Assembly: GCA_938041455.1 (NCBI GenBank)
Contig: CALITO010000011.1
Span: forward strand, 1 to 42,622
Length of the DNA stretch: 42,622 bases
Source: an uncultured bacterium
Lineage (GTDB): Bacteria > Armatimonadota > JACIXR01
Reading direction: 5' to 3'
The notes below the pieces were generated by a model. That model had not been told where the DNA came from, did no database searches, and saw only the letters and a list, made by a program, of their open reading frames with translations. Position numbers and translations under genes: made by a program. This document shows positions 36,708 to 42,622 of this stretch, one piece after another. The first letter of the stretch is position 1. Every line of letters begins with the position of its first letter.

Positions 36708-39700
36708 GTGAGGAGCCTTTTGCTTCTTTGCCTTTTTGGTCTCGCTTTCGCCCCGATCTCCCTCTACGGAGAAGAGGTAAAAGGACCGGTGGAGATTTAC
36801 GGTGTTGTTTACGAAAGTGTTGATCCAGGGCCACCCTTTCAAGAAGCGCCCCGACAGTTGGAGGAGTGGGAGGCACCCCCGCCTAAGGAGAAAGAAAAAG
36901 TGGCAGGCTTCATTCCCTTCTCTCGCCCCGAACCTTTTGATATAAAACCCTGGAGCCGACCGAAATTGGGGGAGCGGATTGAAAGATTAAATTGCCAACT
37001 TGCGCAAGGAGAAATCACCTCGCTCTGGTTTGCCCTCTATGCCCTTGAGCCCCTTTCCTCCTTATCCATAACCTGCCAACCCTTGAGCAAGGGCAAGGTG
37101 CCATCAGTTGAGGTTCTGTATGCCCATTTCTGGGCGCAGAGGACGGACTGGCGAGGACGCACTTATTACATCACCCCAGAACTCCTCCTCCCAATGGGAA
37201 AGGGTTATGCCTTGTTTCCCTCCAAAGGGGGCACCCTCCTAAGGCGACCCCTTCATATCCCCCAGGGGGAAAGCAGGCTCTTCTGGCTCACTATAAGGTC
37301 AGCCGAGACCGCTCAACCTGGGGAGTACCAATTCGTCCTCAAAATACAAGCAAAGGCAAAGCGGGAGTTCACTTTACCCCTCGTCGTTCGTGTCCTCCCC
37401 TTTCGCCTCCAAAAACCAGAAGAGAAAAGATGGTTACTCTACCCCGATGTGTGGTGGTGGGGGAGCGCTCCCCAGGAAAAAGTATCGAGGATTCTTCAGG
37501 ATATAAAGGAGCACGGCATAGATGGTTTCACTGAGCTCCCCTTCGGAAAGATAGATTTGAGCAGGCTGAAGGAGGGAATCGTGGGTTATGACCCTTTCCC
37601 CCTACTCAAATTCAACGAGTTTATGAAAAAAGTAGGTATAAAGGGTCCTCATACCATAGGAGCCTGGGTGGAAGGGGAATGTGCCCAAGCCTTGGGATTA
37701 CAAGTTGACCTCAACAAGGAGTGGCCGGAGGAACTGAAAGAGGGAGTGAGAAAGGTTGCCAAGTGCGTGGTTGACACTCTTAAGCCTTATAAAATAGACT
37801 GGCTTTTTTACGGTTGGGACGAGCCTGGTCCGGATAACTTGGCTGCGCTTCAGCAATATCGCTGTTGGTATGAAGGTGGGGCTAAGACATATGTTACTTT
37901 CTTCACAAGAGAAACATACGAGGTAGCTGGACAATGGATGACTGCCCCCTGCTTCAGCGTCGGTTTAATAAATAGTCCCGAGACAGCTAAATGGGCGAGG
38001 CGTGAATGCGATAGGAGAAAGCAGAAATTCTTCTGGTATGGTTCGGGCTGTTACCTTGGTCAAGAAGGAAGGATGTTCCCCAATCGTTATCTTACCGGTT
38101 GGCTTTTTTGGAAGACTAAAGCGGACGCTCAGGTCTCATGGACACTCGTTCGCCCCCATGAGGACCCCTTCAACGACTTTGACGGAATCAAGGCCAACAA
38201 CTATGAGCCCAAGGACCAATGCATAGTGTATCCCTGGTTCCTTCGTCCTAACGAGAGCGATAGCATAGTAGACATCCTACACACCATACAGTGGGAGGCA
38301 ATAAGGGAAGGTATCAATGATTATCGTTATGCCTACACTCTAAAAAAGACGGTTGAGGAGTTGAGGAAGGTAGCAGATAGGAAAGAATTGGAAGAGCTTG
38401 CGAGGGAAGGAGAGGAGACCCTTCTGATGGTGGAGGAAAGCATCCCTTGGGGCAACGAAGTCGGTGCGAGAGGTTATTCCAATAAGGAGCTTCAAGAGGT
38501 AAGGGGAATATTGGCAAAGGAGATAGAGCGTTTAGTTTTAGCCCTTCAGGGGAAGAAGGTTTCCCCCCGGGGAAAAGTAAGGCGAGAGGTAACTCTCAAC
38601 ATTCACATTTTACCTCCAGAAATGGCGGATATATCAAGGGAGGTGCCCCTGCCCGTTCTCTCCATTCCCAAGATGGCTTCCCCTCCGAGGATAGATGGGG
38701 AAATTTCCGAGGTAGAATGGAGGGGTGCGGGCATTGCAGATATATTCTATGAGACCCAAATAGGTAAGCCGATGCCACCTCATCTCGCTACCAAAGCCTT
38801 CCTCGGCTATGATGATAACGCCCTCTATATAGGTTTCCTCTGCCGGGAGCCCGAGACCGGGAGGATCAAGGCGGAAAATTGGCAGAGGGATAGAGATGGG
38901 GTTTGGCAAGACGAAGGAGTAGAAGTTTTCCTTGCCCCTGCTGATGACCCAGCGCGTTATGCTCACTTCATAGTAAATGCAATGGGCTCAATTTACGATG
39001 AACTTGTTTTTGACACAAGTTGGAACCCCGATATAGATGTTGCTACGAGGATCGAGGTGGGGAGGTGGAATTGTGAGTTGGCTATCCCCTGGAGCGTTTT
39101 GCCCTTCGGCAAAACGCCCCACCTCCGCCTTAACCTCTGCAGAAATCACAATATCATAGGTGAGAGCGTTAATTACTGGGCTTGGTCCCCTACATTCGGC
39201 TGGTTCCACAATCCCTCTCGCTTTGGTATAGGGAAACTGACCACTGCTGAGATATTCATCACCAGCATCCTCCCTCCTATGCTCTTTGGAGAGAGCTCCG
39301 CGAAAGTGGGTCTCTATAATCGTGGCGAGGAAGGCAAAGAAGTTTTGATAAACGGTGTGAAAATTAACCTATCACCGAACGAGCAGAAGGTGGTGATGAT
39401 AAAGGTGCCGGGGGAAGTGGGGATGCACACTCATAAACTGAGGTTGAGTTGGGAGGGCGGAGAGGAAGAATGGCAATTCTCCTATGCTATACCTAAGCCA
39501 TTGAAGATTTTCTCCCCCCTAATTCTGGTGAATGAGCAAGGTTTGGCAAATTTGGCGATTGCCTTGAGCGTTAGTGAAGAAATTAAGAACAAGGGCGGGC
39601 TAATCCTGGAGACTGCTGGTAAACGATATCTCCTGCCTTTGAAGGAAGATAGGCAAACCCTTCCCCTTTACTTTCCCTCCCCAACTGAGGAAATCCACCT

Positions 39701-39902
39701 TTATATCAGGGAAGCCCCCCAGTTTCCCCTTAAAGCTCGTCTTTTTATCCCCACTTCTCCACATCATACCTCCCCTCGTCCCACCTCGCTATCTCCTCCC
39801 CTAAAGAGGGAGGGGAGGGGAAATATGTTGCTTCTTCTATTCTCTTTTTGCCCGTTATTAAATCCAAAAGCTCCTCCCCTTTCTGCCTCTGCCACCTCGT
39901 AG
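36708..39902 (+). CDS. Secreted GH123/DUF4091-like glycosidase with C-terminal CBM9-like domain
   Basis: A 1064-residue exported protein. A signal peptide starts at GTG 36708 (AAGAGGT upstream; an earlier GTG overlaps it). An N-terminal beta domain precedes a TIM barrel with W-D371-E372-P, matching the catalytic Asp-Glu pair of GH123 N-acetylgalactosaminidases and DUF4091 proteins. A CBM9-like domain follows (about 650-845, R-I-D-G-E-I-S-E-x-E-W). The last ~50 residues are Pro/Ser-rich low-complexity and are encoded by the palindromic GC-rich stretch at 39769-39818, so the tail looks like a late addition. It overlaps the opposing small gene by 158 bases. Confidence 0.8.
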   Translation: MRSLLLLCLFGLAFAPISLYGEEVKGPVEIYGVVYESVDPGPPFQEAPRQLEEWEAPPPKEKEKVAGFIPFSRPEPFDIKPWSRPKLGERIERLNCQLAQGEITSLWFALYALEPLSSLSITCQPLSKGKVPSVEVLYAHFWAQRTDWRGRTYYITPELLLPMGKGYALFPSKGGTLLRRPLHIPQGESRLFWLTIRSAETAQPGEYQFVLKIQAKAKREFTLPLVVRVLPFRLQKPEEKRWLLYPDVWWWGSAPQEKVSRILQDIKEHGIDGFTELPFGKIDLSRLKEGIVGYDPFPLLKFNEFMKKVGIKGPHTIGAWVEGECAQALGLQVDLNKEWPEELKEGVRKVAKCVVDTLKPYKIDWLFYGWDEPGPDNLAALQQYRCWYEGGAKTYVTFFTRETYEVAGQWMTAPCFSVGLINSPETAKWARRECDRRKQKFFWYGSGCYLGQEGRMFPNRYLTGWLFWKTKADAQVSWTLVRPHEDPFNDFDGIKANNYEPKDQCIVYPWFLRPNESDSIVDILHTIQWEAIREGINDYRYAYTLKKTVEELRKVADRKELEELAREGEETLLMVEESIPWGNEVGARGYSNKELQEVRGILAKEIERLVLALQGKKVSPRGKVRREVTLNIHILPPEMADISREVPLPVLSIPKMASPPRIDGEISEVEWRGAGIADIFYETQIGKPMPPHLATKAFLGYDDNALYIGFLCREPETGRIKAENWQRDRDGVWQDEGVEVFLAPADDPARYAHFIVNAMGSIYDELVFDTSWNPDIDVATRIEVGRWNCELAIPWSVLPFGKTPHLRLNLCRNHNIIGESVNYWAWSPTFGWFHNPSRFGIGKLTTAEIFITSILPPMLFGESSAKVGLYNRGEEGKEVLINGVKINLSPNEQKVVMIKVPGEVGMHTHKLRLSWEGGEEEWQFSYAIPKPLKIFSPLILVNEQGLANLAIALSVSEEIKNKGGLILETAGKRYLLPLKEDRQTLPLYFPSPTEEIHLYIREAPQFPLKARLFIPTSPHHTSPRPTSLSPPLKREGRGNMLLLLFSFCPLLNPKAPPLSASATS

Positions 39903-39984
39903 TTTTCAATATCCGTAAGGATAGATTGCCTCCTTGTTCTATAGCCGACTTCAATATCCCTACGACTTCCTCTATCTCCCTCAT
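39745..39984 (-). CDS. Small unrecognised protein, third gene of the right-edge operon
   Basis: ATG 39984 overlaps the stop of the previous gene (ATGA), so this 79-residue frame is probably translated. The first 55 residues are charged and helical (E-E-V-V-G-I-L-K-S-A-I-E-Q-G-G). The last ~24 residues (P-S-P-P-S-L-G-E-E-I-A-R-W-D-E-G-R-Y) are encoded by the palindromic element and look like a read-through tail. No family is recognised. The size and position after two odd genes fit a phage structural or accessory protein, but that is inference. The 3' part overlaps the end of the opposing glycosidase gene. Confidence 0.5.
   Translation of the reverse strand: MREIEEVVGILKSAIEQGGNLSLRILKTTRWQRQKGEELLDLITGKKRIEEATYFPSPPSLGEEIARWDEGRYDVEKWG
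39769..39818. repeat. Palindromic GC-rich element (REP-like) at a convergent junction
   Basis: CCTCCCCT at 39795-39802 and AGGGGAGG at 39811-39818 form a perfect 8-base stem with an 8-base loop, and another CCTCCCCT copy lies at 39769-39776. The element sits where two convergent genes meet and encodes their ends in both directions. No second copy was seen in the window, so interspersion is unproven. Confidence 0.45.
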
Positions 39985-41951
39985 AGCAAATCTTCTGCCT
40001 CTCCTTGCCAATCGTTGCGTTTGAAGTGAAAGATTTGAAATTTCCCTGTCCCGTCATCTTCCATATCTGTAAGTAGGGGAAGGAAAACTTCGCCTGTCCT
40101 TTTATCTATCGCAGGAAAAAGATACTGGATGGGATATTTCCCCAAACTTTTCACAGCCTTTACCCCCTCCCCTTTCCGCCAGACCATCATCTTCAAAGTT
40201 CCCCAGAGGAGAGGATGGGGATCTTGAGGATTGAGGCAGAATTCTTGTGGCACTTGAGCCCCTCTTTTTGACATTTCGGGGTAGCCTATGAGGACGGAAT
40301 AAAGGTGGGCGAGGTAGGAGTGGAAAATATATTCCCAGTAGAGGTCGTCTGGAGTAAACCAGAATAGGATGACCTCAGGCATTTCGGGACGCTGAAGGAA
40401 AGAGAGGAAGACGGCGTCCTTCCCCCATTCGCCGAGGTGCTCCTTAAGGACATCTGGCGGGGGAAGAGATACATCTAAAGCCTCTTCGCTTATCTGCGTT
40501 CCCTTATAGTCAAAGACTCGCCATTTTTTCTTCGAAGCCCACCAGTTAATCATAAGGAAGTTGCCCGAGTAGTGCCAGTTGTAGACTTGAGATGGGGAGG
40601 GATTACCGATGGGGAAAGTGGGATAAGGGGGGATGAGGGAATAGCATTGAGTAAATCGCCTGTGTTTTATTTGGGGATGAGAATGAATGTAAGCTACCCA
40701 ATACCAGGGGTCAGCCCAAAAGAGATAGGAAGGGAAGTCTTTGGGAGGGAGGCAGAGAAGATATGTGGGGTCGGGAAGCTTTCCGCCTCCCGCTGGGTAT
40801 GTCAGTTTTCGCCCAGAATAAAGGAGTATTCCCTCCCCGAGGGAGGCGTCTTTCCCCATTGCTTTGGGAAGGTAATCCATCTCGTAGATATATGCCCCGA
40901 TTTCCCCTTTAGTGGTGATGAAGGGATGGAATAGCCAGATGAAGGATGTTGAACTCATTTTGGGGATAATGGTCTCCTTTTGGAGAGTAGTTCCAAGATA
41001 CCACTTCGCCTTGTATTCCCAGATGGGCAAGTTTATGATATTGTAAATCCATCTTATCTTCTCCCCGCCAGTTTCTTTTTCTATCCGCCTCACATCCTTT
41101 AAGCTCTTTGAGATAGCCAAAAAACGCATTCCCTCGGGGGAAGGAAGGGGTATAATGTAGGGGCCGAAGAAGTCCCAGGAGCGATAGAAGAAGTTGAAGA
41201 GGATACTCTCCCCATATGCGTGCCCGATGAATTGCCCCACATAATAGACCTCTCTTTCTGTTTTATACACCACCTCCACATTTAGGAGTTTCCCAAGGGG
41301 CGAGTCCTTGATTTTCGTATCGGGGTATTCATAAAGGTAGATGTTGGTATCGTTTTTATAAGGAAGAAGGACAAGGAGGGAGGGAAGCGGATCAAGAGTA
41401 TAATGCTCCCCATAGGTGAATTCATAGCGCCAAAAAAGGTAGGGGTTGCCTATATATTCCCTTTCATCCCTCCCCAAGTTCGTTATTTTCCTCTCCCCTT
41501 GGTAGGAGTATTCGCCAGTTTTAGGATAGGTGATGAGGGTAGCCTTGGGGCCTTCGCAAACCATCTTCCCTGAGGAATTGAGCCTCCATATTTCCCTTCC
41601 TCCCTCCTCAAGGAGGTTGACCTCAACGGAGTAGCGTCCTTTGTTTCCGAATGTGTAATAGTCGTAGGGAGGCAAACCTGTATAAGGGACAACACCAAAA
41701 CGGCTATGCCAGAGTTCCGTTTCAAATTTATACTTTATGGGGTTTACCCGGGGTTCGTATGTCTCTATAGGCTCTCCAGGGTAGTGGGGATGGGGGCAGA
41801 GTGCTGTCGTAATATAGGTTTGTAGGACAAGTCCTGCTCCCTGCGAATTGGATTCAGAGCGGAAAGTAAAATACACTCCGCTCCGCTTTCCCGCCTCGTG
41901 AGCCCATTCCTCAACGAAGATATAGCGAGGTGCGTAGATGTAGTATATCAT
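39981..41951 (-). CDS. Large unrecognised aromatic-rich protein
   Basis: A 656-residue protein that I cannot place. It has no signal peptide or membrane segment, and unusually many Tyr, Trp, Phe and Pro residues (for example M-I-Y-Y-I-Y-A-P-R-Y at the start). The composition suggests an all-beta fold, as in viral structural or surface proteins. The ATG overlaps the previous stop (ATGA) and its stop overlaps the next ATG, so three genes are translated in series. A phage tail or capsid-related role is possible but not shown by any motif. Base composition is like the neighbouring genes. Confidence 0.6.
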   Translation of the reverse strand: MIYYIYAPRYIFVEEWAHEAGKRSGVYFTFRSESNSQGAGLVLQTYITTALCPHPHYPGEPIETYEPRVNPIKYKFETELWHSRFGVVPYTGLPPYDYYTFGNKGRYSVEVNLLEEGGREIWRLNSSGKMVCEGPKATLITYPKTGEYSYQGERKITNLGRDEREYIGNPYLFWRYEFTYGEHYTLDPLPSLLVLLPYKNDTNIYLYEYPDTKIKDSPLGKLLNVEVVYKTEREVYYVGQFIGHAYGESILFNFFYRSWDFFGPYIIPLPSPEGMRFLAISKSLKDVRRIEKETGGEKIRWIYNIINLPIWEYKAKWYLGTTLQKETIIPKMSSTSFIWLFHPFITTKGEIGAYIYEMDYLPKAMGKDASLGEGILLYSGRKLTYPAGGGKLPDPTYLLCLPPKDFPSYLFWADPWYWVAYIHSHPQIKHRRFTQCYSLIPPYPTFPIGNPSPSQVYNWHYSGNFLMINWWASKKKWRVFDYKGTQISEEALDVSLPPPDVLKEHLGEWGKDAVFLSFLQRPEMPEVILFWFTPDDLYWEYIFHSYLAHLYSVLIGYPEMSKRGAQVPQEFCLNPQDPHPLLWGTLKMMVWRKGEGVKAVKSLGKYPIQYLFPAIDKRTGEVFLPLLTDMEDDGTGKFQIFHFKRNDWQGEAEDLL

Positions 41952-42607
41952 ATCTCAAAGAGGAAAAGTTTCCCCAAGTTATCCACCTCCTCATCCTCTC
42001 TCTTATGGAAATCTCTCAGCCAACTGGCATAGCGGAGGAAGGTTACGAGGAGTGACTTCAACAAGTTCGTATCTTTTGAGGAGACCTCTCCCTCTTCCTC
42101 AATTATACGGCGGATTCTTCTCTCCAACTTTTCCAATATTTCATTCGTGGAGAGGAAGTGGGCAAGGACATTTTCCACGAAATCGGGTCCCTCCCTAAGA
42201 GTTATCTTCTCCAAAGATTTCTTAGAGGAGTGAGAAATGTCTAACTGGGGGTTGAAATGCTTTTGAAAATGCGTTTTGAGGTTTTTAAAAGTGATATGGC
42301 GTTCATCAAGGGAATGGGCAGCTGCGAGGACCCATTCAAGGTTTCTATTACAGGAAAGGTAATAGAGCTCATACTGCCAACGATGGGGGGAAGAGCAGAC
42401 GGGACATTTGGGGCTTGCCTTAACTGGCAAATATTTTTGCACTTCTCTAATCCTCTCCGTAGACCTTCCCTCTGAGAATTGGCAGATTTCATATCTTTTG
42501 AGGAGCGTTTCAAGGACGAGGGCAAAGATGGCGCAAATCTCGTATCTCCTCAGTTTCCGCTTATTGAGTAAGCGAGTGATTAGAGGGTATTTATCCTTAT
42601 CAATCAC
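41948..42607 (-). CDS. Zinc-finger-like protein resembling phage small terminase or DNA-binding proteins
   Basis: A 219-residue basic protein. C68-P-V-C71-S-S-P-H-R-W is followed about 40 residues later by T-F-K-N-L-K-T-H-F-Q-K-H-F, a Cys-Cys...His-His spacing found in DNA-binding small terminase-like phage proteins; I read this from memory of the pattern only. R-Y-E-I-C occurs twice, 17 residues apart (21-25 and 38-42). The C-terminal half is helical and charged. The start is GTG 42607 with AAAGGAGG six bases before it, right at the window edge. It is the first visible gene of the operon; genes further upstream may exist outside. Confidence 0.55.
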   Translation of the reverse strand: MIDKDKYPLITRLLNKRKLRRYEICAIFALVLETLLKRYEICQFSEGRSTERIREVQKYLPVKASPKCPVCSSPHRWQYELYYLSCNRNLEWVLAAAHSLDERHITFKNLKTHFQKHFNPQLDISHSSKKSLEKITLREGPDFVENVLAHFLSTNEILEKLERRIRRIIEEEGEVSSKDTNLLKSLLVTFLRYASWLRDFHKREDEEVDNLGKLFLFEI

Positions 42608-42622
42608 ATAATTCCTCCTTTT

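Noticed and set aside
41979-41987. TTATCCACC, a DnaA-box-like sequence
   Set aside because: It is inside the coding sequence of the zinc-finger-like protein and is isolated, so chance is the simplest reading.

Overview
The window reads as chromosomal DNA of a free-living, probably thermophilic and polysaccharide-degrading bacterium of moderate GC. Proteins are rich in Glu, Lys and Ile, many strong AGGAGG Shine-Dalgarno sites are present, and most neighbouring genes overlap or touch. The mix of secreted glycoside hydrolases, several uroporphyrinogen-decarboxylase-like (UROD) proteins and an ABC exporter paired with a DUF1854 protein recalls Armatimonadota/Fervidibacter-like genomes. That placement is inference from gene content, with low confidence.

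Layout. 1-1125 (-): N-terminal part of an exported tetratricopeptide-repeat protein, cut by the window edge. 1196-2964 (+): housekeeping operon cmk, plsC-like acyltransferase, YfcE/MJ0936-like phosphodiesterase. 2965-4536: AT-rich island with an orphan DNA methyltransferase and a small downstream gene that looks frameshifted, bounded by near-identical direct repeats. 4537-8209: two convergent clan GH-A-like glycosidases. 8215-18499 (-): complete F1Fo ATP synthase operon (atpZ-I-B-E-F-H-A-G-D-C), running without a gap into a 1230-residue secreted glycosidase and then the GH5-like enzyme. 18500-18967: AT-rich divergent promoter region. 18968-27962 (+): secreted calcineurin-like phosphoesterase, NUDIX hydrolase, UROD-like protein, secreted HEMVN-motif protein, second UROD-like protein, ABC exporter with N-terminal PH-like and zinc-ribbon parts, DUF1854 protein, third UROD-like protein. 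27947-31237 (-): secreted GH2 beta-mannosidase-like enzyme, divergent from a secreted ADP-ribosylglycohydrolase-family protein (31301-32548 +). 32584-34017 (-): dnaA, without dnaN beside it. 34292-39902 (+): two large secreted enzymes, a six-hairpin glycosidase and a GH123/DUF4091-like protein with a CBM9-like domain. 39745-42607 (-): three tightly coupled unfamiliar genes with a phage-like look, running to the right edge.

How it fits together. Six large exported or membrane-anchored glycosidase-like proteins of different folds suggest digestion of a heterogeneous glycan outside the cell. No sugar transporter or dedicated regulator is in the window, so uptake must be encoded elsewhere. The ATP synthase c subunit has the Gln...Glu-Ser pattern of sodium-binding rotor rings and the epsilon subunit lacks its C-terminal helices. 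The least explained parts are the PH-like/zinc-ribbon ABC exporter with DUF1854, the three UROD-like proteins, and the right-edge orphan operon. I saw no tRNA, rRNA, CRISPR array or intact insertion sequence. Functions are family-level readings from motifs seen by eye; no database search was run.
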